Positions 36,311-45,690 of a stretch of 64,000 nucleotides of DNA are shown here, in pieces. Origin of the DNA: Siphonodentalium dalli (Eukaryota; Mollusca; Scaphopoda; Gadilida; Siphonodentaliidae); assembly GCA_032622095.1 (NCBI GenBank), contig CP136066.1, positions 232,378,961-232,442,960 on the forward strand, in the 5' to 3' direction. Numbering within the stretch: the stretch's first letter is position 1; the number at the start of each line of letters is the position of its first letter. The position numbers and the translations under genes are program-made. Below the pieces are notes generated by a model. That model did no database searches and was not told the DNA's origin. It saw nothing but the letters and a program-made list of their open reading frames with translations.

Positions 36311-36563
36311 GAATATCGATAATTGATATAAGCATTTCCTGACATGTGTCTTCGACTCGATTTTATTATTTTATACCCTGGCAATTATAGAAAACATATT
36401 TAGGAAGCTATAGATATAAACCCATCTTCAAATGCTGATCACAAACTGATATTAAATCAGTGTTTGTGATTCGGTATAAAGCCTTTAGACTCTACTGTTC
36501 AGACTTTTCTGTTTACAGCTACCGGTATAATCTTGTGTGCCAAATACAACTGCAGGGTGGAAT

Positions 36564-36643
36564 ATTGCGGATGAAGATGGATAATTCTAAAATCAAGTGG
36601 AAATAATAACTTGATTTTAGAGTTATCCATCTTCATCCGCAAT
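36564..36643. repeat. Near-perfect 35-bp stem hairpin
   Basis: 36,564-36,598 and 36,609-36,643 are reverse complements with one mismatch and a 10-base loop. The stem begins ATTGCGGATGAAGATGG. It could be a foldback relic or a hairpin RNA source. Confidence 0.85.
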
Positions 36644-36721
36644 TCTGACCGAGACCACCTTTTTGACGACGTGTTTTTGGGCCACAAACAATAGAAATAA
36701 TAAACTTAAAAAATTGATAGC

Positions 36722-36900
36722 TGATCACTCGGAGTGTTGATGAGTAGGTTCCTCGACTCGAATCAATAATTTTTACCCCCGAAGCCTGCCGAAGCCAAAT
36801 AAATAGTCATTTAGGAACATCTGATCAGATCGAGTACCGTTAAACAATTATTTTTGTGTCTAGACTTGATTATAAAGCAAGTTTTCGCAATTGACATGCT
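36722..36900 (+). repeat. Dispersed repeat, plus copy
   Basis: Shares TAGGTTCCTCGACTCGAATC and CGAAGCC with the inverse copy at 33,655-33,715, and CCCCCGAAGCC plus GAGTACC words with 54,690-54,750. Confidence 0.45.
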
Positions 36901-37289
36901 CAAAATTGATATATGCATGGGGAAATGTAACCATCGTTGTCTACATGCCCCGTGTGCGCAACATCTCAAATGAAAAATCCAGTCTCTTGTACGTACTAGT
37001 ATTGTAATTAAACTATTTGTATAGCATTTGTTATTTAAATTTAGAACAGAGCCATAATTTTGTTTAAATGTGCAGATCTACATGTATGATAATAAGGCTT
37101 AAGCATCGTGCAGGGTGGATTTTTCTCATAAAATTAATAAACATATAGGTACAATTATTTGGCACATAAGAGTAGGCACTTTGCTGGAGTCTGATGATGT
37201 TAGATGCTGATAGTCTAAAGGGTCAGTGTCTGGTTGTTCCCCATGCAGAGGAGATATAATGGGTACACGACATTTTGGATCGTCTTAAG

Positions 37290-37380
37290 TCGTTTCGTAC
37301 CATATTTTTTGTAGTTTCGCACCATATTTTTTGTAGTTTCGTACCTTATTGAAGTTATTGTTTGGTAGTTTCGCACCATG
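37290..37380. repeat. Short tandem repeats of GTTTCGTACCATATTTTTTG
   Basis: The word recurs three to four times at roughly 24-48 bp spacing (37,289, 37,313, 37,337, 37,367) with C/T changes at the TAC/CAC position. It is not coding. Confidence 0.6.
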
Positions 37381-37467
37381 GTGGAAATCAATTCGTCTTT
37401 TGATACCAATGATACCATATCACTATACATGTACATGTATGTCACACCATAGGGAAACAAATAAATG

Positions 37468-37475
37468 ATTTTCTG
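37468..37475. repeat. Target-site duplication, left (12.9-kb hAT-type unit)
   Basis: ATTTTCTG, identical to 50,368-50,375. Confidence 0.85.
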
Positions 37476-37559
37476 TAGTGTTGAAACGATTAGTGGTTTT
37501 GAGGAATCGACTAGTCGCCAGAGGGAATCGACTACTAGGCGACTAGTCGGACCCCTTCC

Positions 37560-38073
37560 GAAACTTACCGTTTTGTGCTCATATACGTATATAATTTGCC
37601 GTTTGTTTTGAGTACCAGTAACCAACTTTGCATTTTCGAACTCAAAGCAAGACGTGATTTAACACTATTTGCCGAGGTATGTAATTTGGCGGGATTAACA
37701 CAAAGGCGCACGGCGGGTTTGCCGTAGTTAAGCCGACAAGTGAGCATTGTGTGGCTCTGCGGTAACGTGATCCCTGTATTGACAAATCCGCAGGGGCTGA
37801 CAGTTATATTGAGGCTGCGGATATCCACACACGCACATGCCTCATAAACCAACGCATGCGCAGAGTGGAAATTGCGCATGACAATCAACATGTCTCATAA
37901 ACCAACAAATTGCACATGGCTATTTTGTGTTATAATGTCGTATATAAAAAGGACAAGACAAACGTTTTTGCAAATGAATATATAATTTTATTTATTAAAA
38001 TGACGAAATCGAGCTATATCAGAAACTTTAACAGAATAATCAGAACTTTGATTTACATTATTACACTTGAAAG
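37560..38073. other. 3' flank of the NRF1-like exon, with poly(A) signals
   Basis: Read on the minus strand, two overlapping AATAAA signals lie at 37,987-37,996, about 80 bp past the stop of the NRF1-like exon, and are suitable for its 3' end. The rest is non-coding. A 108-codon minus-strand open frame at 37,565-37,891 has no recognisable motif. Confidence 0.5.
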
Positions 38074-38657
38074 TCATTGGTTACTTGGCGTGAAAACTAC
38101 ACGCGGTTTCCTTTGTCTGGGAATTCGTCTCTGTGGCGTTTCTCTGTGAGGTTCCTCGTGGTCGTCCGTTGTTAATCTTTCCAATTGTGATTCACATTCC
38201 GATATCGCAACGGTGAAGTTAGCTGCCTCCGATTCCGGGGATGCAGTCATGTTCACGGCAGTATGGGTTGTGTCATCATCTTCATCATTCCCGCCTTCAA
38301 ATTCCGGCTCCCCGGTCAGGAACAGTTTCTGTCCATGGGCTTCGTATGCTGAAGCCGCTAGTGTTCGTAAGTCTCCGACTTTTACACCTTGTTTGACACC
38401 GACCTTCGTCCACGGAATGTCGTCACTCCACCAGGCCGGCTTGGAATCGTCGCCACCCCAGTTTGGCTGACCGTAACCCCCGCTCTCGAACCGTACCAGA
38501 CCAGTCACCACTCTCCTCAAAGTATGTGCCGGCAGACTCTCAAAATGTTCTGCGTCGTCAAACGTCACAAATGCTGACGTGTTCTTGACATCACTTATTT
38601 CTCCGGAACTTGCATCAGCAATTATTCTGTTGGAATGATCCAACACAACGATATTTG
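38074..38657 (-). CDS. NRF1/Ewg-like terminal exon
   Basis: About 190 residues, open to a stop at 38,074. The key piece is KPAWWSDDIPWTKVGVK followed by LRTLAASAYEAHGQ. I recall a WWP.D(I/V)PW..V segment followed by a helical LR.I...CY..HG stretch in the DNA-binding region of NRF-1/Erect-wing transcription factors, so a related DNA-binding or transposon-encoded protein is likely. Upstream residues (TSAFVTFDDAEHFESLP) look well conserved. The C-terminus is acidic (EGGNDEDDD), then basic (RRIPRQRKPR). The exon start is inferred from a CTGCAG acceptor (38,658-38,663). The frame meets a stop about 40 bp further upstream. Upstream exons were not found, except possibly the start-codon exon at 43,169-43,283 on the same strand. 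The family call is by motif memory only. Confidence 0.5.
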
Positions 38658-38695
38658 CTGCAGTATATTCAGATGGTTCATATGGTGTTGTTTAG

Positions 38696-39417
38696 TCATT
38701 AAAACGTGTCCATTGATGAAAGATCTCCTGAACTGTAAGACAATAGCTCCAAATGTGAGAGCACTGTTGGGCGAAATGTTGTCTTCTATTGACAACACTT
38801 ATGGATATAACATTCCAGATGAAACCAGCTATCCAGAACCGACAAATGTTCACCGTCAAATGGAATTCTTTCCAAACCATCCACTGATAAGAGGTTCTGG
38901 AAAGTACCATATTACAACGAGAGATACATCATCAGGATGCCGAAAACTTACAGAAACTCATCAAAAACTCACGCCTGGACTGTTCACTATGTTCTGTCCC
39001 CATGGAATATGTCTGGGGTTTCAGGTTATGCTGTCCTGTGAGTCTCCGCAGACGGCATTTGACATTTTAATGCGACGATTTAGGATAATTCCATCAAAGA
39101 TTATATACGATAATAGCTGCAAGTTACATTTGTACACACTACTTAGAGAACCGGCACGATTCAAACACTGTATATTTTATGTGGATAGAATGCATTTCCG
39201 TGGCCACATTGGGTGTACATCAGGATACAGCATGGATACTTATAAATCTGATACAAGTGTCCGTGGCATAAATAGCCAAGTTGTTGAACAGGCCAATAGT
39301 GGATTGCGACGTATACAGACCCAGCTAACTTACATGGCGCCAGACAATTTGATCATTCACGCTTCGGTTTTTCTGGCTATTAGAAATCGCGGCAAAGCAG
39401 AGACTGCAACAAAATAA
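38696..39417 (+). CDS. KDZ/Zisupton-like transposase, C-terminal exon
   Basis: About 240 codons from a TTGTTTAG acceptor to the stop. Motifs in order: GLFTMFCPHGICLGFQVM, then KIIYDNSCKLHLYTLLREP (a catalytic-type Asp with YDxxC), FYVDRMHFRGHIGC (second Asp with H..HxxC) and SQVVEQANSGLRRIQ (Glu-containing final helix). This order of D, D/H-C and E motifs fits the DDE-type KDZ (Kyakuja-Dileera-Zisupton) transposases as I know them. It would catalyse cut-and-paste transposition if complete. The N-terminal zinc-binding part is not visible, so the gene is partial or multi-exonic. It starts within about 40 bp of the NRF1-like exon on the opposite strand. Whether it belongs to the surrounding hAT-type ends or was carried in is unknown. 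Confidence 0.6.
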
Positions 39418-39464
39418 CTGAACAGATTATGATAATATATTCTACATGTTTTGTTCTCGTATAA

Positions 39465-39636
39465 CAATCTTATTATATAGCACCGACATTTGCGCATTGA
39501 ATAATGTTTCAATGTGATATCATTTAGTCATACATATACGTAAAACTAGAACAATTAAATTAAATACAGAAATCATTTTCTTTGATAATACTTTGTATAA
39601 AATTGAATTGTCGGCGCTATTATAATAAGATTGTGC
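39465..39636. repeat. Inverted-repeat element (MITE-like)
   Basis: ACAATCTTATTATATAGCAC (39,465 on), then CGACATT, is mirrored by AATTGTCGGCGC then TATAATAAGATTGT ending at about 39,636. A second partial copy of the left end (AATCTTATTACAGCACCAAC) lies at 39,883-39,910. Confidence 0.75.
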
Positions 39637-40839
39637 ATTTTATGTATGTAATTGTTTTCATTGATGTTCGTATATACTAAAAAAACAACAAAAAAAAACA
39701 AAAAAATATGATGACAACTTGAAAAAAAAATTATCAACTTTAAAACAAATAATAATTAATGACAAACATATGTCTAAACCAGCCAAGTTTAACTTGTCGG
39801 TCCAAAGCCCGAATAAATGGTGATGGGACAAAAATGTTGTAGTTCGTTAATTACTCAATATATGGCATGCGCGAATGTAGCATAATCTTATTACAGCACC
39901 AACATTAGCGCATTGAATAATGTTTTCATGGCATGCGTTAATGTGTTATTAGGCACATGCGCAAATGTTTAGTTAGGCACTGCCCATTTGTCTGGTCCTA
40001 ATCCGATTCACGCACGATGTGATCATAATTACCAACACGCGTCTTAGAAGACCACGCCCATGCCTGTTTGTGACAACATGTAATCCAATTCCGCACGACT
40101 TCGGCGCGTGAAAGGAGTAAACCACGCCCATGCGCCTTTGTGTTTTCCCTTAGGGCATTTGCGCAATGCTCTTTTGAGCTGTCAATCACACTAACCCGCC
40201 GTGCTCCTTTGTGGTATCTGAGGCAAATTACATATATGATTTGCCGTGATTATTTGGCTTAATATCACTGAAGGTTAATAGGTTATTCATTTGTCCCAGG
40301 TATATGATGTTTTATGACAATCAAATTACCATACAGTTGATGTATGTATCTAAACGGTAGTGAGAAACACCTGATCGATCGCGGAAACGCTACGGATTAC
40401 GGAGTGGAAGCGCGTGCAACAATCAGAAACCGGTGCATTATTCTATTTGTTTTGTGTAAAAATGTTCCTTTAAAATTGATATGGTATGGTCTACTGGGCC
40501 ATACCGGTTCTTACATACAATCGAACATTGTTGTTTTCGAACTTGCCCAGTGTGCTTGTCACCGATTGACTTCACAAACGGGCGTACATGAAGATATGCA
40601 AGATATTTTGAGAAACAAACTTCATCTCCGACAGAGTCAAACAAAAGTTACAAAATAAATGTTATAACAGCTGTAGTGCGTACAAGCCTTTTATGCTCAC
40701 AGATGTCATGTACATATATCGGACACGGAATGTGGTAAAGTTCCCTATATATATATACAGTTCCCTGTATATATAGAGTCCGCATATATTAAAAATGGGC
40801 CATGCATTTCGTACATAATGTTGTTCCTTGTATTCATTG
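39637..40839. other. No recognisable gene
   Basis: Non-coding DNA with an A-rich tract near 39,680-39,730, repeated GCGCAAATG/GCGCATTG words (39,860-40,170) and an alternating TA microsatellite near 40,746-40,780. A 104-codon open frame at 40,344-40,658 shows no motif. Confidence 0.4.
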
Positions 40840-41340
40840 CAAAGTCACGATATGACATAGCTTAATCACGGAGTCATTTTCCCGCCAAAACGCACATGTT
40901 TTCACTGTTTGATTTGATCGCGTACATAATTGTCTCTCGTGCATGGTACATTGTAAATATATATACAATATATACAATTTTACTCGCGAGTCCCCGAATA
41001 CACAATCGATCATGTCAGTTTCAGAATTAAAACTGCGCAGACCGGCGATGTTAATAGTACATTTCAATGCGATGTCGTAAGTTCTATATTTAGCCCGATT
41101 CCAGGAATTTGCGTCATCCAGATTACGTTTCTGGGAACAGCTTTGTCACCGCCCAATTCCGCGAAGGATTTAAGTTTGAGGTGCTAAAATACATTGTAAT
41201 TTTCACAAACACAGCCCATAAACGATGTGAGATTTCCGAAATGACTCGCCAGTTTAGTTCGAAATACGCGACGCTATTCTATGCATAGCATGGCTGACCG
41301 CGGGTTGGCCTTATATGTATATCTATAATACAATATATCT
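40840..41340 (+). repeat. Dispersed repeat shared with 25,140-25,425 (inverted)
   Basis: Ordered matches include TTTTCCCGCCAAAACGCACA, ACATTGTAATTTT, ACAGCCCATAAA, TGACTCG and GCATGGCTGACC. It is located just outside the left arm of the large palindrome. Confidence 0.5.
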
Positions 41341-41630
41341 AGAACTAGTCCAAAATTGACTATACATTGAATGTATAGTCCAACTTTCCCCATCGCTGGT
41401 AACGGAGCTTTTTCTTCAAGTCCGGAAAGGAAGAATGTGACGCAAGATACGACCAAACCGCGATGTTTTCCGGGTAATACATGTGCTACTGCATCACCCT
41501 GACATACCTTTCATATCCTTTTCCAAAAATGAGAGATTTATTGAGAATATTCCGCTGGAGCCGACGGTTTTTATGTTTACCCATACCATGTATGGTAAAC
41601 ATAGTGTCGTTGTCCGGATTGACCACTCGT

Positions 41631-41693
41631 CGTTCGTCCGTCCGTCCGTCCGTCTGTCCGTCCGTCTGTCCGTCCGTCTGTCCGTCCGTCCGT
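41631..41693. repeat. CCGT/CTGT tetranucleotide microsatellite
   Basis: About 15 tandem tetranucleotides CGTC with interspersed TGTC. The open frames here are products of this repeat. Confidence 0.95.
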
Positions 41694-41699
41694 AGACAC

Positions 41700-41990
41700 T
41701 TTACGTGTAATGCGATAACTCAAACATTTTTTACCTGATCAAAACCAAATTTTGTATATGGGGTTTTCAGCCCAAAATACAGATCGAGTTCGAATATGGG
41801 TTTGATCCAACTTTTTTGTACAGAGTTATGGCCCTTTTTCGACTTAGAATTCACGCATTCTGCCATAACTCAAACATTTTTTTATCTGATCGGAACCAAA
41901 TTTGGTATGTGAGTTTCTCGGCCCAAAATACAGATCGAGTTCGAATATGGGTTTGATCCGATTAATTTTAAAGGAGTTATGACCCTTTTT
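41700..41990. repeat. Two 165-bp tandem copies
   Basis: CATAACTCAAACATTTTTT, ATCTGATC, CCAAATTT, CAGATCGAGTTCGAATATGG and GAGTTATG blocks occur twice, about 165 bp apart (CAGATCGAGT at 41,780 and 41,931 with indels). Confidence 0.75.
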
Positions 41991-42139
41991 CGAGAAAAAA
42001 ATTGAAAAATTGAATTGATTTTTTTTTAAATTTATTTTTAACTTTTATAATAATAATAAAAAAAATGTCATTGACATTGTCATTTGTTTTCATTTAGATA
42101 TTGATGATTATGATAAAAAGATTTCCAATGTGTCCCTTT

Positions 42140-42245
42140 AATTTTTTTAAATAAGTTAAAAAAAATTGAAAAACTAACACCATTATAACTCTGCCAAGGG
42201 TACCCCGAATCACCACACCAAATTTGATTAAATCGGTCCAAAATC
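42140..42245 (-). repeat. Dispersed repeat also at 57,140-57,225
   Basis: The minus strand reads GGACCGATTTAATCAAATTT, GGTGTGGTGATTCGGGGTAC and ATAATGGTGTTAGTTTTTCA. The same order occurs on the plus strand at 57,140-57,220. Confidence 0.75.
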
Positions 42246-43168
42246 TTGTGTTATGTACTGGTAAATCTGTTTGGAGCAACATTAAATCCAATTCACCAAT
42301 TGCCTTTGGACTTATGCCAATGTGCAAATAATCTGATACATAAGGCTATGGCATCTAATTTAAAATAAAGATTCAACAATAAACATCACATGCTATTAAC
42401 AGTAGACATGGACATCTGTGCTGCTATATAATTGATATTAATGGGTCAGTGGTGAGGTTGCTTATCTGTATACTAGGACACATTATTATTGTAAACTTAA
42501 ATTGGACTCTCTTAACCCAAGTATTCCATGTCCAGGTCACACCTACACATTTAACCCATGGGCTTGCTGGCTGTGGCGGTTTAGCATTACAGATTCTGTA
42601 CCAGTGCATTCTCTTATATAAATGCCAGTGACCCATAAATTCCAATAATTTGTGTTATGTACATGTACATTTGTCTATAATAGTACATAACAGTATACTC
42701 TATAATTGAACACCAAAACTCTCATTTATCCGATCATATTAAATTTTTATCGCCAAGGGATGGGTTAACATCTGCCGATCGTGATCGGCCTCTCGTTTAA
42801 ACAGTTTTAAACATTGGGTTTGCTCGATCGAACTCCGGTCACACCGCACTCGCTGTCGTGGGAGCAAGTATTTTCGTACCCTGACCAGCTCGTACCCTCC
42901 GAAAAAGTAAATTCGTACTCTAGCGCGAAACTATTTAGATATTTCAATAAGGCGTGCGTTCAGTTTCTCATCTAATAACTTTGCTTATCTCATTTTTAAC
43001 CGGGATTGAACGTATACTATGGAACCCACAGTGATCTCTTGGATGTAAAAGATACAGAAATAGAACAGTAACATGCCTGATGTCTTGGACGTGAAAGATA
43101 CAGAAGTAGAACAGAAACCTGCCTATATATATATATACATACAAATTAAATTAAATAACCATACTTAC

Positions 43169-43283
43169 CTGTTTTCAATCGTCGTATTTCATCACTATGC
43201 GCCGTGTCGTAATCCAGTTTCTCGTCTAATAACATAAATTTGTCCACCCTGTTTTTAGGGAATGGGTCCTGGGTCTTTGCCAT
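43169..43283 (-). CDS. Start-codon exon, left palindrome copy
   Basis: ATG at 43,283, 38 codons, then an AG|GTAAGT splice donor at 43,169/43,168. The peptide begins MAKTQDPFPKNRVDK and contains EKLDYDTAHSDEIRRLK, a charged helix. I do not recognise it. It is identical to 44,070-44,184 on the other strand. On this strand it reads toward the NRF1-like exon (38,657-38,074) about 4.5 kb away, so it could be that gene's first exon, with the 1.2-kb insertion inside the intron. Confidence 0.5.
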
Positions 43284-43464
43284 TGGGAAACAAATTGCGT
43301 CATATATAGAGGTTTACACTTAGTAAGGCCTATGATCGATAACGATTATAGTATGGAGAGTTGTCAGTGTGAAAATAGTGTAATCAAATACTTTGATGTA
43401 TATTATATTTGCCAATAAAAAACATCAAAACAATAATACATATTACAAATAAAAAAAACAAGAA

Positions 43465-43892
43465 TATGTGCATAGATAATATCATTCACCACAGGCTCAC
43501 GCGTTTGCCATCGCACATACATTCCCGTGAACAGAAACTGCAGCAGTTGCAGCGAGCGCAATTACATTTTAGTTTATTGCACATCAAGTTACACTTGATG
43601 TCCGAGACAACTAACGGGCTCATTCCATCAACAATAAATTGTTTGAGAATCGCCGCTCGATAACAATGACTTCCTGAAAGTATACCAGAAACCTCTTCAG
43701 GACAACAGCCGTGCCTCAGCACAACTGCAGAACTTTGCCTGCCATCACGGCCTGCACGGCCCACCTCCTGCCAATAAGAAATACAACTTGCTGGTGCACC
43801 CCAGTGCACAACAATGTCGACATCAGGGATGTCCATCCCCATGCCAAATGCTATCGTAGCGACAAGAACTCTCGTATTCCCATGTCTGAAAT
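43465..43892. other. Palindrome spacer (428 bp)
   Basis: The only non-duplicated sequence between the two arms. It is almost wholly the RecQ exon. The arms meet it at ACAAGAA (43,464) and TTCTTG (43,893). Confidence 0.85.
43486..43885 (-). CDS. RecQ-like DNA helicase, C-terminal exon
   Basis: On the minus strand a TTTCAG acceptor (43,886-43,891) opens an exon of about 130 codons ending at 43,486. It starts [20 protein letters not shown] (motif V region) and continues to [10 protein letters not shown] (motif VI with the arginine fingers). These are hallmark RecQ helicase motifs from the second RecA-like domain. About 80 residues later the protein ends in a cysteine-rich tail with ten Cys, a probable zinc-binding element. 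ATP-binding motifs I-IV are absent from the window as far as I can see, so this is a fragment or the last exon of a gene whose 5' part lies right of the palindrome or was lost. RecQ proteins unwind DNA 3'-5'. This is the clearest enzyme signature in the nest. Confidence 0.8.
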
Positions 43893-44069
43893 TTCTTGTT
43901 TTTTTTATTTGTAATATGTATTATTGTTTTGATGTTTTTTATTGGCAAATATAATATACATCAAAGTATTTGATTACACTATTTTCACACTGACAACTCT
44001 CCATACTATAATCGTTATCGGTCATAGGCCTTACTAAGTGTAAACCTCTATGACGCAATTTGTTTCCCA

Positions 44070-44184
44070 ATGGCAAAGACCCAGGACCCATTCCCTAAAA
44101 ACAGGGTGGACAAATTTATGTTATTAGACGAGAAACTGGATTACGACACGGCGCATAGTGATGAAATACGACGATTGAAAACAG
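44070..44184 (+). CDS. Start-codon exon, right palindrome copy
   Basis: Identical 115-bp coding exon to 43,169-43,283 but on the plus strand, with the AG|GTAAGT donor at 44,184/44,185. It would splice rightward into the foldback element. No plausible second exon was found downstream. It is likely a by-product of the inverted duplication. Confidence 0.4.
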
Positions 44185-44357
44185 GTAAGTATGGTTATAT
44201 AATTTAATTTGTATGTATATATATATATATATAGGCAGGTTTCTGTTCTACTTCTGTATCTTTCACGTCCAAGACATCAGGCATGTTACTGTTCTATTTC
44301 TGTATCTTTTACGTCCAAGAGATCACTGTGGGTTCCATAGTATACGTTCAATCCCGG

Positions 44358-45690
44358 TCCTACTAAAACCCGACCGCACCCGACCGCACCCGACCGGACC
44401 CGACCGCACCCGACCGGACCGCCCCCAGGGGTCCGAGCGAGATGGGATTTGCACCATCATGTAGAATGGACCCGAATGTACCAAAGTTCCAATCCCCAAG
44501 TCGACAGCTCGAGCGGACACGGCACTGTTAACCCCTAACTTGCGGCCGTTTCCGCCAGGTAAGGGAAATCCAAAAAGGCGCCGACCGCACCTCCCCTGAC
44601 TGCCTGACCACGGAAATGGACATTATATCATGACGTGAATACCAATATGCATCCATGGACGATCGGACAAGTCGCTAGCTACACCGGAAGTGAATAAATT
44701 AACCCATACGCTGCTGCCGAATTCGCTATAAATGTACGCAAAAACGCCGAAATTAACACCCGCCGACCGGACCGCCCCTAGGGGTCCGAGTGAGATGGGG
44801 TTTGCACTATCGTGTACACTGGACCAGAATGTACCCAAGTTCCAATCCCCAAGTCGATAGCTCGAGCGTACACGGCACTGTTAACCCCTGACTGGCGGTC
44901 GTTTCCGCCAGGTACGGGAAATCCAAAAAAGGCGCCGACCGCACCTCCCCTGACTGCCTGACCACGGAAATGGACATTATATTATGAAGTGAATACCAAT
45001 ACGCATCCATGGACGATCGGACAAGTCGCTAGCTACACCGGAAGTGAATAAATTAACCCATACGCTGCTGCCGAATTCGCTATAAATGTACGCAAAAACG
45101 CCGAAATTAACACCCGCCGACCGGACCGCCCCTAGGGGTCCGAGTGAGATGGGGTTTACACTATCGTGTACAATGGACCAGAATGTACCAAAGTTCCAAT
45201 CCCCAAGTCGATAGCTCGAGCGGAGACGGCACTGTTAACCCCTGACTGGCGGTCGTTTCCGCCAGGTACGTGAAATCCAAAAAGGCGCCGACCGCACCTC
45301 CCCTGACTGCCTGACCACGAAAATTGACATTATATCATGAAGTGAATACCCATATGCATCCATGGAGGTTCGGACAAGTTGCTAGCTGCAGCGGAAGTGA
45401 ATAAATTAACCCATACGCTGCTGCCGAATTTGCTATAAACACCGAAATTAACACCCGCCGACCACACCGCCCTAATGGGTCCGAGCGTGGTGGTGTTTTC
45501 ACTATCGTGCAGAATAGACCCGAATGTACCAAAGTTCCAACCCCCAAGTCGATAGCTCGAGTGGATATGGCACTGTTAACCCCTAACTTGCGACCGGTTC
45601 CATGGGTACGCGAAATCCAAAAAGGCACAAACCGCATCTCCCCTGGTTGCACGACTACGGAAATGGACATCATATCATGCAGCGAAAAGT
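44358..45690. repeat. Left foldback arm: about 353-bp tandem units
   Basis: The landmark around CCCCTAGGGGTCCGAG falls at 44,427, 44,780, 45,134 and 45,474, giving units of 353, 354 and 340 bp. Open frames inside run along the repeat in several frames and are not genes. Confidence 0.92.

Larger units (their letters stand above)
41573..42795. mobile_element. 1.2-kb insertion in the left palindrome arm
   Basis: The right arm reads straight through this position, with ACGGTTTTTTAAACAG on the complementary strand, so that arm is the empty site. The insert opens with a palindrome around CATACCATGTATGG and continues with the (CCGT/CTGT) microsatellite and two 165-bp tandem copies (41,700-41,990). 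It ends in GATCGGCCTCTCG. It resembles a dispersed bivalve repeat. Only two or three T residues could be a target duplication. Confidence 0.7.
41385..43464. repeat. Left arm of the large palindrome (interrupted)
   Basis: Reverse complement of the right arm (43,893-49,680). Homologous blocks are 41,395-41,572 with 49,500-49,670, 42,796-43,000 with 49,290-49,492, and 43,000-43,464 with 43,893-44,357. Identity over the inner block is nearly complete, apart from a TATA indel at about 43,300. A 1,223-bp insertion splits this arm. Confidence 0.9.

Noticed and set aside
40344-40658. 104-codon plus-strand frame
   Set aside because: No motif and no splice or poly(A) context. It is flanked by MITE and microsatellite sequence.
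41481-41738. Arg/Pro/Ser-rich frames around the CCGT microsatellite
   Set aside because: The translation (SVRPSVCPSVCP) is purely the tetranucleotide repeat.
44323-45673. Several 65-112-codon frames in the left foldback arm, and similar ones at 47,555-49,314
   Set aside because: They are frames through GC-rich 353-bp repeats, occur in both orientations, and change with small indels between units.
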